Source: UBA5266 sp964610025 (lineage in GTDB: Bacteria; Bacteroidota; Bacteroidia; Bacteroidales; WCHB1-69). From it: a DNA stretch of 43,394 nt. This document shows positions 33,508-41,392 of the stretch, in pieces (the stretch's first letter is position 1; each line of letters begins with the position of its first letter). A program made the translations under genes and the position numbers. Under the pieces are notes generated by a model. The model saw nothing but the letters and a program-made list of their open reading frames with translations. It was not told the origin of the DNA and did no database searches. Where the stretch lies: assembly GCA_964610025.1 (NCBI GenBank), contig CAZSTX010000013.1, forward strand, positions 1 through 43,394, in the 5' to 3' direction.

Positions 33508-33531
33508 AACCATGAAAATATTATATTTATC

Positions 33532-34449
33532 ATGATCATTGCAGAAGAAATTAAAAAGATAAAAAAGAATAAAAATGCTATTATATTAGCACATTTTTAT
33601 ACTAAACCAGAAGTACAAGATATAGCAGATTATGTAGGAGATAGTTTAGCATTATCGCAATATGTACAAAAAACAACTGCTGATATTATTATTTTTGCTG
33701 GTGTTTATTTTATGGCAGAAACGGCAAAAATATTAAATCCTACTAAAAAAGTATATATACCTGATAAGGATTCTCAATGTTCGTTAGCTGATTCATGTCC
33801 TGCTGGTGATTTTGCAAAATTTAAACAAAAACATCCTGAACATATTGTTATTTCTTATATTAATTCTACTATTGAAATCAAATCGTTGTCTGATATTATT
33901 TGTACTTCGAGCAATGCAAAAAAAATAATTAATAGTTTAGATAAAAATCAAAAGATTATTTTTGCTCCAGATAAAAATTTAGGAAATTATTTAAATAATG
34001 AATTAAATAGAAATATGGTATTGTGGAATGGAGCTTGTCATGTACACGATAGATTAAAGACAGAACGGTTAGTCAAATTAAGAAAACAATATCCTTTTGC
34101 TAAAATCATTGCACATCCTGAATGTAAGCAACTCATTTTAGAATTTGCTGATTTTATTGGTTCCACTACTGCTTTAATCAATTATGTAAAAGAATCATCT
34201 GCTAACACTTTTATTGTAGCTACAGAAACAGGTATTTTATATCCTATGAAAAAAGTAGCCCCCGATAAGGAAATAATTATTTTGGGAAATGATGAAGCAT
34301 GTGAATGTAATGATTGCGAATATATGAAATTAAATACATTAGAAAAAATATATAATTGTCTTGTTGAAGAGACAAATGAAATTATTTTAGATAAAAAACT
34401 AATAGAAAAAGCAAAATTATCCATTGTAAGAATGTTAGAATTATCATAA
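33532..34449 (+). CDS. nadA: Quinolinate synthase
   Basis: About 305 residues from ATG 33532, chosen over 33475 because a -7 box lies between the two and because MIIAEEIKKIKKNKNAIILA is the natural family N-terminus. The three cluster-binding Cys are Cys83 (DSQCSLADSCPAG), the one in NGACHVHDR and the one in NDEACECNDCEYM. Substrate residues include AHFYTKPEVQ and AHPECK. With an [4Fe-4S] cluster it condenses iminoaspartate and dihydroxyacetone phosphate into quinolinate in de novo NAD synthesis. nadB and nadC are not in the window. It is followed 25 bases later by the YebC-family gene. Confidence 0.95.
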   Translation: MIIAEEIKKIKKNKNAIILAHFYTKPEVQDIADYVGDSLALSQYVQKTTADIIIFAGVYFMAETAKILNPTKKVYIPDKDSQCSLADSCPAGDFAKFKQKHPEHIVISYINSTIEIKSLSDIICTSSNAKKIINSLDKNQKIIFAPDKNLGNYLNNELNRNMVLWNGACHVHDRLKTERLVKLRKQYPFAKIIAHPECKQLILEFADFIGSTTALINYVKESSANTFIVATETGILYPMKKVAPDKEIIILGNDEACECNDCEYMKLNTLEKIYNCLVEETNEIILDKKLIEKAKLSIVRMLELS

Positions 34450-34474
34450 TAAATTAAAAATTTACAGTTATTTT

Positions 34475-35185
34475 ATGGGAAGAGCATTTGAATATAGAAA
34501 AGCAAGAAAATTTAAAAGATGGGGAAATATGTCGCGTGTTTTTACGCGAATAGGTAAAGAAATTACAATGGCAGCGAAAGCTGGAGGAGGCGATCCAGAA
34601 ACCAATCCACGTTTACGGTTGTTAATTCAAAATGCACGCTCAGAGAATATGCCGAAAGAAAATGTAGAAAGAGCTATTAAAAGAGCATTTGAAAAAGATT
34701 TGAGCGATTATAAAGAAATTGTTTATGAAGGATATGCACCCCATGGAATAGCATTAGTAATCGAAACAGCTACTGATAATCATCAACGTACTGTTGCTAA
34801 TATTCGTTCTTATTTTAATAAATATGGAGGCTCGTTAGGCACACAAGGAATGCTTGATTTTATGTTCGACAGAAAATGCAGCTTTCATGTTGTTAATAAA
34901 GATGATATAGATATAGAAACGATAGAGTTAGAACTTATTGATTATGGAGTAGAAGAGATTTTTTTAGAGGAAGAAGAAATCATTATTTTTGGAGAATTTC
35001 AAAGTTTTGGTCCTATTCAAAAATATTTAGAAGATAATAAATATGAAATAAAATCTTTTCAATTTGAACGCATTCCTACTGATGTTAAAGAACTTAATGA
35101 AGAGCAAAAATTAGAAGTTGAAAAATTAATAGATAAAATAGAAGAAGATGAAGATGTTACTAATGTCTTTCATAATATGAAATAA
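34475..35185 (+). CDS. YebC/PmpR family protein (TACO1-like)
   Basis: A 236-residue protein of normal family length. Landmarks are the N-terminal GRAFEYRKARKFKRWGNMSR, FTRIGKEITMAAKAGGGDPE, NPRLRLLIQNARSENMPKENV and the YEGYAPHGIALVIE strand, followed by a typical acidic C-terminal part. Members act as transcription regulators (PmpR) or ribosome-associated factors that relieve stalling on proline stretches (YebC). The first residues differ from the usual 'MAGHSKWANI'-like form, consistent with a Bacteroidota subgroup (GRAFEYRKAR). It converges on the CNNM-type gene with a four-base gap. Which of the two roles applies cannot be decided from sequence. Confidence 0.94.
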   Translation: MGRAFEYRKARKFKRWGNMSRVFTRIGKEITMAAKAGGGDPETNPRLRLLIQNARSENMPKENVERAIKRAFEKDLSDYKEIVYEGYAPHGIALVIETATDNHQRTVANIRSYFNKYGGSLGTQGMLDFMFDRKCSFHVVNKDDIDIETIELELIDYGVEEIFLEEEEIIIFGEFQSFGPIQKYLEDNKYEIKSFQFERIPTDVKELNEEQKLEVEKLIDKIEEDEDVTNVFHNMK

Positions 35186-35189
35186 ATAA

Positions 35190-36482
35190 TTATTTTTCTG
35201 TTTTATTTTCTGTTTTTAATAAAGTTACTAATACTTTATCAATTCTTACACCATCCATTTTCATAATTTCAAATTCAAAATTTTTCCAATTGATTTTTTC
35301 TTCTACTTCGGGAATGTGCTCTGTTAGTTCTAATATCAATCCGCTAAGAGTGTTATAATCATTATCTGGAAAAAGATCTTCCATTTCAAAATGGGATAGA
35401 AAATCATAAAAAGAAAATTGTCCATCGGCAATCCAAGTATTGTCATTTTGTTGAATAATAGTTTCTTCATTTTCTTGTAAATGACTAATTTTTCCAACTA
35501 AAGCTTCCATAATATCTACAGCTGTTATCATTCCTTGTAAATAACCAAATTCGTCGATAACAAAAGCATAATATATTTTTGTTTCTTTAAATAGTTTTAA
35601 TACATTATAAGCACTTGTAGTTTCAGGAATATACTGAGGTTTATGAATATATTTTTGAATATTAAAATCTTCTTCAAAAGGGCAAGTAAATAAGTCGCGT
35701 AAATAAACAACTCCTAATAATTTATCTAAACTACCATCAATTACAGGATAATAACTGTGCATATGATGGTATATGATATAATGAATTTTTTCTTTACTAT
35801 CAGTTATATCTATGCAAATTAATTCATTGCGATATGTCATTAAAGATTCAACATCTCTATCGCCTAAATCAAAAACTCGTTCAACAATATCTTGTTCTAC
35901 TTCTTGAATTTCTCCTTCTGATGTACCTTGTTCGATAGCAGCTAATATTTCGGCTTCTGTTATTTTGTTACTTTCAGAAGTGTCGATATGAAATAATTTG
36001 ATAATTAAATTAATAGTTTTAGTAAATAGCCAAGTAAAAGGAGTACATAACTTCATAAAAAAAGACATAAAACCACTTATGCGTTGAATTATTCTTTCGG
36101 GAAAAATAATTCCTAATTTTTTAGGAATTAGTTCGCCTATTATAATTGTAAAGTATGTAATAATAATAACAATAATTATTTTAGCAATAGCTCCAGCATA
36201 AGGAATTAATATCGGAAAATGAATAAGCCATTCTTTTAATGTTTGTGTTATTGTAGCACCGCTATATACACCTGTTAGAATTCCTATAAAAGTAATTCCT
36301 ACCTGAATGGTAGATAAATATTTATCTGATTTATCTATTAAAAATAAAGCTTTGATAGCACCTTTTTTCCCTTGTTTTGCAATAGGTTCTAATTTTGATT
36401 TGCGCGAAGATATCAAAGCAAATTCAGACATGGATAATAAACCATTAAACAAAATTAATATAATTATAATGATAATCTCCAT
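35190..36482 (-). CDS. CNNM/CorC-type membrane protein (hemolysin-like)
   Basis: A 430-residue protein. The N-terminal DUF21/CNNM domain has three to four hydrophobic helices (residues about 1-25, 58-80, 95-120 and 130-155), with SEFALISSRKSKLE and GELIPKKLG. A tandem of CBS domains (about 205-330) includes YYPVIDGSLDKLLGVVYLRDL and YAFVIDEFGYLQGMITAVDI. The C-terminal CorC_HlyC domain (about 345-425) has IADGQFSFYDF and TLSGLILE. Relatives export magnesium or cobalt; GldE of gliding flavobacteria also belongs to this family. No gldD lies next to it, so a gliding role is not supported. A leader of about 100 bases contains a small ORF. Confidence 0.9.
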   Translation of the reverse strand: MEIIIIIILILFNGLLSMSEFALISSRKSKLEPIAKQGKKGAIKALFLIDKSDKYLSTIQVGITFIGILTGVYSGATITQTLKEWLIHFPILIPYAGAIAKIIIVIIITYFTIIIGELIPKKLGIIFPERIIQRISGFMSFFMKLCTPFTWLFTKTINLIIKLFHIDTSESNKITEAEILAAIEQGTSEGEIQEVEQDIVERVFDLGDRDVESLMTYRNELICIDITDSKEKIHYIIYHHMHSYYPVIDGSLDKLLGVVYLRDLFTCPFEEDFNIQKYIHKPQYIPETTSAYNVLKLFKETKIYYAFVIDEFGYLQGMITAVDIMEALVGKISHLQENEETIIQQNDNTWIADGQFSFYDFLSHFEMEDLFPDNDYNTLSGLILELTEHIPEVEEKINWKNFEFEIMKMDGVRIDKVLVTLLKTENKTEK

Positions 36483-36500
36483 AAATAGAAAGATAATAAG

Positions 36501-36569
36501 TTATAAAGCAATAAAACAAAATGATTTTTTATTAAAAATATGAGGATTAGAATAGTCGTTATCGTCCAT
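36501..36569 (-). CDS. Possible 22-residue leader peptide upstream of the CNNM gene
   Basis: Read on the minus strand this short frame runs ATG to TAA and encodes an acidic N-terminus (MDDNDYSNPH) followed by KKSFCFIAL. It lies between a good -7 box (36591-36599) and the CNNM start at 36482. Whether it is translated is unknown; AT-rich DNA often has such frames by chance. Confidence 0.2.
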   Translation of the reverse strand: MDDNDYSNPHIFNKKSFCFIAL

Positions 36570-36590
36570 TTATAATTAAAATATTTTTTT

Positions 36591-36599
36591 GCAAAATTA
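36591..36599 (-). promoter_or_regulatory. Bacteroidota -7 box for the CNNM gene
   Basis: On the minus strand TAATTTTGC matches TAnnTTTG. It would give a leader of about 100 bases before the CNNM start. Confidence 0.5.
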
Positions 36600-36737
36600 G
36601 TATAATTTTACATTCATTTTAATTGTTTTTAAACTTTTATTAAGTAATAGCAAAATAAAGTAAAAAATATATATTTTTATAAATTTTTTTTTAAACACTA
36701 TCAATTATTTTAGGTTTTTTTTATGAAAAAGAAAATA

Positions 36738-37337
36738 TTAAAAATCAAATGAAAATTGTTGAGAATATAAATTAAAACTTTTTCTATGATATTCAGTAAT
36801 TCCATGATTTAAAATAGCTTGTCTGTGGTATAAACTTGGGTATCCTTTGTTTTTATTCCATTTATAATGAGGATATTTTTCGTTTAATATTATCATGTAT
36901 TCATCACGATAAACTTTAGCTAAAATAGAAGCAGCAGCAATAGATAAAAAAGTAGCATCTCCTTTTACGATACAAGCAAAAGGGATGTTAGAATCGGTAT
37001 GAAAACGATTTCCGTCAATTAATAAAAAATCGGGTTGAATAGTTAATTTTTTTATAGCCATATTCATTGCTTTAATAGATGCTTGTAAAATATTAATATT
37101 GTCGATTTCAGTTGTATCAATTTTAGCGATAGCGTAAGAAAGAGCATCATTTTCAATTATTTTTTTTAATTCGTAGCGTTTTTTTTCTGAAAGTTGTTTT
37201 GAATCATTAATGAAATTATTTTTATAATTATTAGGAAAGATAACAGCAGCGGCAAAAACAGGTCCTGCTAAACAGCCTCTTCCAGCTTCGTCGCAACCAG
37301 CTTCTATTTGATGAGGATAATAAAATGATTTAAGCAT
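36738..37337 (-). CDS. rnhB: Ribonuclease HII
   Basis: A 199-residue enzyme. The conserved active-site start is EAGCDEAGRGCLAGPV (Asp16, Glu17), with a further acidic residue in LLIDGNRF and the helix KGDATFLSIAAASILAKVYRD. It cleaves the RNA strand of RNA-DNA hybrids, including single ribonucleotides in DNA. It overlaps the upstream membrane-protein gene by eight bases on the same strand, so it is the last gene of the ldcA-like/membrane protein/rnhB operon. The 36483-36737 gap downstream holds only AT-rich DNA and the leader of the next gene. Confidence 0.96.
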   Translation of the reverse strand: MLKSFYYPHQIEAGCDEAGRGCLAGPVFAAAVIFPNNYKNNFINDSKQLSEKKRYELKKIIENDALSYAIAKIDTTEIDNINILQASIKAMNMAIKKLTIQPDFLLIDGNRFHTDSNIPFACIVKGDATFLSIAAASILAKVYRDEYMIILNEKYPHYKWNKNKGYPSLYHRQAILNHGITEYHRKSFNLYSQQFSFDF

Positions 37338-38328
37338 AAAGCAATAAAAAATAATCTGCTAAAAGAGATAATAAAAAAATCAAAATTAAAATATTATATA
37401 GGTATCTTTTTTTTATAAAAGATTCACAAATACCACCCATTATTGATAACATCGTAATAAAAAGTACGAATCCTAATAATTTACATTCTGTAAAAATAAA
37501 AGTAAAAATAAGACTAAAAAAAGAATATAATAATAAAAAATAAAATTTTTTACGAGTAAAAATATTCATAGTAGGTGCCTTTGAAAGAAGCAAGTAGAAA
37601 AAAAGTAGATAAAAGATAAAAAAACTAAAATAGCTAATAGCTTGGAAATAATTAGAAAAATTAATCTGTAAAAAGATAATTGCTGCCTGATTTAAATAAA
37701 AAGAAAATAAAGATAAATAATTTTCATAATCTATTAAATATAAAAAACTTAAAAAATAAATATAAGATAATACTAATCCTAATAAGGGAATTATATAATT
37801 ACGCCAAGCATAAATGCCATTTAATATAAAAATTAAATATATTAATAAAAAGAAAAAAATAAATGGAGCATAAATCAATGTAATAAAACCACAAAACAGA
37901 CCAAAAATAAATCCTTTTTTTTGAGTATAATTTTTTTCACTAATTAAAAAAAGAGGAGAAATTAGAAAAATTAGAATAATACTATTGATTAACAACGGAA
38001 TAAATAACGATGTTTTAATTATAAATAAACAAAATAATAAGTAAAAAAATGAAGGATAATATTTATGTAATTCTATTAACTTATGTTTTTTTAGGATATA
38101 TGTAAGCAATATGGCATTTAAAATATATAAAATAAAAGTGCCTATTTTAAATATTAAATAATTATTATTAAATAATTGAGAAAAATAAAAATTAAAAATA
38201 CAAGGAAAATTATCACTATCAATTATATTTTTTTCTTCTATTATTAGTTTTACTAAAGCAATTATTACTAATAAAATGATGTAGAATAATTGTTGAGTTG
38301 TTTTTCGAGAAGCATTTTTTAATAGCAT
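37330..38328 (-). CDS. Multi-pass membrane protein, DUF6427-like
   Basis: A 332-residue, very hydrophobic protein with about eight to ten predicted transmembrane helices and almost no soluble loops. The pattern of aromatic and Ile/Leu-rich helices with a NGIYAWRNYIIPLLGLVLSY segment near residue 175 recalls the DUF6427 family of Bacteroidota, with modest certainty. No catalytic motif is visible. It starts one base after the stop of the LD-carboxypeptidase gene and overlaps rnhB by eight bases, so it is translated from the same message. A role in the envelope is possible through its peptidoglycan-enzyme neighbour, but this is only context. Confidence 0.65.
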   Translation of the reverse strand: MLLKNASRKTTQQLFYIILLVIIALVKLIIEEKNIIDSDNFPCIFNFYFSQLFNNNYLIFKIGTFILYILNAILLTYILKKHKLIELHKYYPSFFYLLFCLFIIKTSLFIPLLINSIILIFLISPLFLISEKNYTQKKGFIFGLFCGFITLIYAPFIFFFLLIYLIFILNGIYAWRNYIIPLLGLVLSYIYFLSFLYLIDYENYLSLFSFYLNQAAIIFLQINFSNYFQAISYFSFFIFYLLFFYLLLSKAPTMNIFTRKKFYFLLLYSFFSLIFTFIFTECKLLGFVLFITMLSIMGGICESFIKKRYLYNILILIFLLSLLADYFLLLYA

Positions 38329-38329
38329 A

Positions 38330-39229
38330 TTATCCGTTAATTAATTGAACCTTATCTTCATTGATAATTATTTCAGTGTTTGCACCTAACAATAAAGCTT
38401 TATTGTGTTGTAAATGTCCCGCTGGAAATCCAAAACAAATAGGGTAATCAAAATTTTTAGTATGTTCTAATATAATTTCTTCGGCTTGTAAACCATAAGG
38501 AATAGTATTATCATTCATTTTTGACATTCCCCCTACTATTAATGCTTTTAAATGGGATAATTTATTACTACGTTTAAGATTAATCATCATACGGTCAATA
38601 TGATATAAGTATTCATCTACGTCTTCTATGAATAAAATTTTATTTTTAGTATCAATATCTGAAACGGAATTATTAATGGCATAAATGATTGATAAATTAC
38701 CACCACATAATTTTCCTTTAGCTGATCCTGTTTTATTTAGAGGATGAGAATTAATAGTGTAATGAAGTTTTCCATTAAAAAGAGCATGCATCATACTTGT
38801 AATAGATTCATTGTTTTGTTGCATATTCATTATGTCAATTGGCATAGCACAATGCAAACTTGGGAATCCTAATTGTTGTAATTGTGCATGAATTACTGTA
38901 GTATCGCTATAACCACATATCCATTTAGGATTTTTTTTGAAAGCAGTAAAATCGAGATTATCGATAATTCTTAAATTTCCATATCCTCCTCTGGCACAAA
39001 AAATAGCTTTGACATTTGAATTATTTAAAGCTTTTTGAAAATCAGCAGTCCTCTCTTTGTCTGTGCCTGCAAATTGATGAAATTCATTTAAAATATTATC
39101 TCCTAAAATAATATTTAAATGATAATTCTTTAAGAGTAAAATACTTGGTTTTAATTCTTCATACGAAATTTTTCGAGCAGGAGCAATAATACTTACAGTA
39201 TCTCCATGTTTTAGTGTTGATATTTTCAT
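38330..39229 (-). CDS. LD-carboxypeptidase (S66 family)
   Basis: A 299-residue peptidase of the S66 family. The N-terminal pattern TVSIIAPARKI is typical. CARGGYGNLRIIDNLDF precedes the nucleophile Ser108 in CGYSDTTVIHA. The Glu and His of the Ser-His-Glu triad lie in LFIEDVDEYLYHIDRM and FPAGHLQHN. The enzyme removes the terminal D-alanine from muropeptide tetrapeptides in peptidoglycan recycling. No signal peptide is seen, so it acts in the cytoplasm. It heads the operon with the membrane protein and rnhB, with its -7 box at 39258-39266, divergent from ssb. Confidence 0.92.
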   Translation of the reverse strand: MKISTLKHGDTVSIIAPARKISYEELKPSILLLKNYHLNIILGDNILNEFHQFAGTDKERTADFQKALNNSNVKAIFCARGGYGNLRIIDNLDFTAFKKNPKWICGYSDTTVIHAQLQQLGFPSLHCAMPIDIMNMQQNNESITSMMHALFNGKLHYTINSHPLNKTGSAKGKLCGGNLSIIYAINNSVSDIDTKNKILFIEDVDEYLYHIDRMMINLKRSNKLSHLKALIVGGMSKMNDNTIPYGLQAEEIILEHTKNFDYPICFGFPAGHLQHNKALLLGANTEIIINEDKVQLING

Positions 39230-39257
39230 TGCAATTTTGTTGAAAAAAATAACAAAT

Positions 39258-39266
39258 GCAAAATTA
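39258..39266 (-). promoter_or_regulatory. Bacteroidota -7 box for the LD-carboxypeptidase operon
   Basis: On the minus strand TAATTTTGC matches TAnnTTTG, 28 bases before the start codon. Confidence 0.5.
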
Positions 39267-39333
39267 CTATTTTTCTTTTTAAAAAAAATAATTATCTTTT
39301 TTAAAAAATGATTATTTATATTGTATTTTTAAT

Positions 39334-39342
39334 TATTTTTGT
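39334..39342 (+). promoter_or_regulatory. Bacteroidota -7 box for ssb
   Basis: TATTTTTGT matches TAnnTTTG, 39 bases before the ssb start, in the same 152-base gap as the divergent LD-carboxypeptidase promoter. Confidence 0.45.
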
Positions 39343-39381
39343 ATATCGAATTTATTTAAAAATTATTAAAACTTATTTATT

Positions 39382-39810
39382 ATGTCAGGAGTTAATAAAG
39401 TTATTTTAATAGGACATCTAGGAAAGGATCCAGAAGTCAGAACTATTGAAGGTGAGAAAAAAGTAGCTAGATTTTCGTTAGCTACAACAGAATATTATCG
39501 AGATAGAAGTGGCGATAGAAAAGGTATAACAGAGTGGCACAACATTACATGTTGGAATAATTTAGCCGAAATAGCGGAAAAATATCTTACCAAAGGGAAA
39601 CAAGTTTATATTGAAGGAAAAATACGTTCTCGTTCATGGGAAGATAATGGTGTTAAAAAATATGCTACCGATATTGTTGCTGATAATTTCACAATGTTAG
39701 GGTCAAAATCAGATTCAGATTCAGACAAATATGTATCAAATGAAACTACAGATACTACTACTGAAGAACCTCCATTTTTAAAAGAGGATAGTGATGATTT
39801 GCCGTTCTAG
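39382..39810 (+). CDS. ssb: Single-stranded DNA-binding protein
   Basis: A 142-residue SSB. Residues about 1-108 form the OB fold, starting MSGVNKVILIGHLGKDPEVR and including WHNITCWNNLAEIAEKYL and KGKQVYIEGKIRSRSWED. A short, acidic, Ser/Asp-rich linker follows, and the C-terminus ends DDLPF, the tip that docks partner proteins such as RecO and PriA. It binds single-stranded DNA during replication and repair. It has its own -7 box and is followed 16 bases later by the DUF2461 gene. Confidence 0.97.
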   Translation: MSGVNKVILIGHLGKDPEVRTIEGEKKVARFSLATTEYYRDRSGDRKGITEWHNITCWNNLAEIAEKYLTKGKQVYIEGKIRSRSWEDNGVKKYATDIVADNFTMLGSKSDSDSDKYVSNETTDTTTEEPPFLKEDSDDLPF

Positions 39811-39826
39811 TAAATAAATATAATAG

Positions 39827-40501
39827 ATGAAAATATCACCTAATATATTTTATTTTTTATCACAATTAGAACAAAATAATCGCAGAGAATGGTTTGCACA
39901 AAATCGCCATTTATATGAAGAATCTTTATCTATAGTTATTTCATTTGTTAATGAATTAATTAAAAAGATTGCTGAATTTGATAATTCTATAGCATTAGAA
40001 TCATCAAAAACATCTATTTTTAGAATTTATAGAGATATTCGATTTTCTCCTAATAAATTGCCGTATAAGCATTTTTTCGGAATTTATATTGCAAAAGGAG
40101 GAAGGTCGAGTAAATATGCAGGGTATTATATTCAAATACAAGATAATAATTCTGAAATAGCAGGAGGATTATGGTGTCCTGATAAGGAAATATTGTCGAA
40201 AGTAAGAGAAGATATCTATTACAATCCGGAAGAAATACTATCTATATTAAATCAAAAATTGCTCAAAAAAGAATTTAAAGAGATAAGCTCTAAATATAAA
40301 TTAAAAAATCCGCCCAGAGGTTATTCAAGTGATTTTGAACATATAGAATTATTAAAAAATAAACATTTTATGTTAGAAAAACATTTAACAAATGCCGAAG
40401 TGTTAGATGATAATTTTATGGATCAACTTGTAAAATTATGTCGTATAATTTATCCTTATAATAAATATTTAAATTCTATTATACAATATGAAAACGAATA
40501 A
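39827..40501 (+). CDS. DUF2461 family protein
   Basis: A 224-residue protein with the family landmarks FLSQLEQNNRREWFAQNRHLYEE near the N-terminus, IFRIYRDIRFSPNKLPYKHFFGIYI in the middle and GYYIQIQ followed by GGLWCPD. DUF2461 proteins are widespread in bacteria, and their biochemical role is unknown. No signal or membrane segment is visible. The gene lies between ssb and dapD and overlaps dapD by 14 bases, so the three genes probably share a transcript, but no functional link between them is known. Confidence 0.9.
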   Translation: MKISPNIFYFLSQLEQNNRREWFAQNRHLYEESLSIVISFVNELIKKIAEFDNSIALESSKTSIFRIYRDIRFSPNKLPYKHFFGIYIAKGGRSSKYAGYYIQIQDNNSEIAGGLWCPDKEILSKVREDIYYNPEEILSILNQKLLKKEFKEISSKYKLKNPPRGYSSDFEHIELLKNKHFMLEKHLTNAEVLDDNFMDQLVKLCRIIYPYNKYLNSIIQYENE

Positions 40502-41306
40502 ATCGCATTTTATTGAAGCAGCATGGGAAAACAGGGAAATGCTAAAAAATGATAAAATTATTCAAATAATTCACGATATAATTAATCAATTAGATGAAGG
40601 AAAAATAAGAGTAGCAGAAAAAAACGAAGATAAATGGCATGTAAATGAATGGATTAAAAAAGCAATTTTACTTTATTTTATCATTCAAGATACTCAGACT
40701 ATTGAAATAGGTCCATTTGAATTTAATGATAAAATAGCTCTAAAAAAAGATTTTAAAGCCAAAAAGGTAAGAGTTGTTCCACACGCAATTGCTCGCTATG
40801 GATCTTATTTATCGCAAGGAGTTATTCTTATGCCTTCTTATATAAATATTGGAGCTTATGTAGGTAAAAATACTATGATAGATACTTGGGCGACAGTAGG
40901 CTCTTGTGCTCAAATAGGTGATAATGTACATATTAGTGGAGGTGTTGGAATAGGAGGTGTTTTAGAACCATTACAAGCTTCGCCAGTAATTATAGAAGAT
41001 AATTGCTTTATAGGCTCAAGATGCATTGTAGTTGAAGGAGTAAAAGTAGAAAAAGAAGCAGTATTAGGAGCAAATGTTGTATTAACTCAATCAACAAAAA
41101 TAATAGATGTTACTCAAAAAGAACCAAAAGAATATACGGGGATTATACCAGAAATGTCAGTAGTTATTCCAGGAACATATAATAAATCGTTTCCTGCAGG
41201 AAATTATTCTGTATCATGTGCTTTGATTATAGGGAAAAGAAAACAATCCACAAATAAGAAAACATCTTTAAATCAGGCTTTAAGAGAGTATAATTTATCG
41301 ATATAA
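40488..41306 (+). CDS. dapD: 2,3,4,5-tetrahydropyridine-2,6-dicarboxylate N-succinyltransferase
   Basis: A 272-residue trimeric acyltransferase. The N-terminal helical domain (about residues 1-100) ends with VRVVPHAIARYGSYLSQGVILMPSYIN. A left-handed parallel beta-helix of hexapeptide repeats follows (INIGAYVGKNTMIDTWATVGS, GDNVHISGGVGIGGVLEPL), then PVIIEDNCFIGSRCIVVEGV. It transfers succinyl from succinyl-CoA in the succinylase branch of lysine and diaminopimelate synthesis. The start overlaps the previous gene by 14 bases. It is full length and should be functional. Confidence 0.96.
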   Translation: MKTNKSHFIEAAWENREMLKNDKIIQIIHDIINQLDEGKIRVAEKNEDKWHVNEWIKKAILLYFIIQDTQTIEIGPFEFNDKIALKKDFKAKKVRVVPHAIARYGSYLSQGVILMPSYINIGAYVGKNTMIDTWATVGSCAQIGDNVHISGGVGIGGVLEPLQASPVIIEDNCFIGSRCIVVEGVKVEKEAVLGANVVLTQSTKIIDVTQKEPKEYTGIIPEMSVVIPGTYNKSFPAGNYSVSCALIIGKRKQSTNKKTSLNQALREYNLSI

Positions 41307-41346
41307 AAATTATTAAATAAGTTTATCTAATTATTAAATAATTTTG

Positions 41347-41355
41347 TATTTTTGT
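41347..41355 (+). promoter_or_regulatory. Bacteroidota -7 box for the T9SS-secreted protein
   Basis: TATTTTTGT matches TAnnTTTG, 37 bases before the start. A TTTA at 41322-41325 is a weak -33 candidate. Confidence 0.45.
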
Positions 41356-41392
41356 AAAAAATTTATTCAATTATAATTAAAATCATAAAAAA

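Noticed and set aside
35190..36482. Assignment of the CNNM-type gene as gldE (gliding motility)
   Set aside because: The usual neighbours (gldD, ssb directly adjacent) are missing; ssb lies about 3 kb away on the opposite strand beyond other genes. A general CNNM/CorC label is safer.
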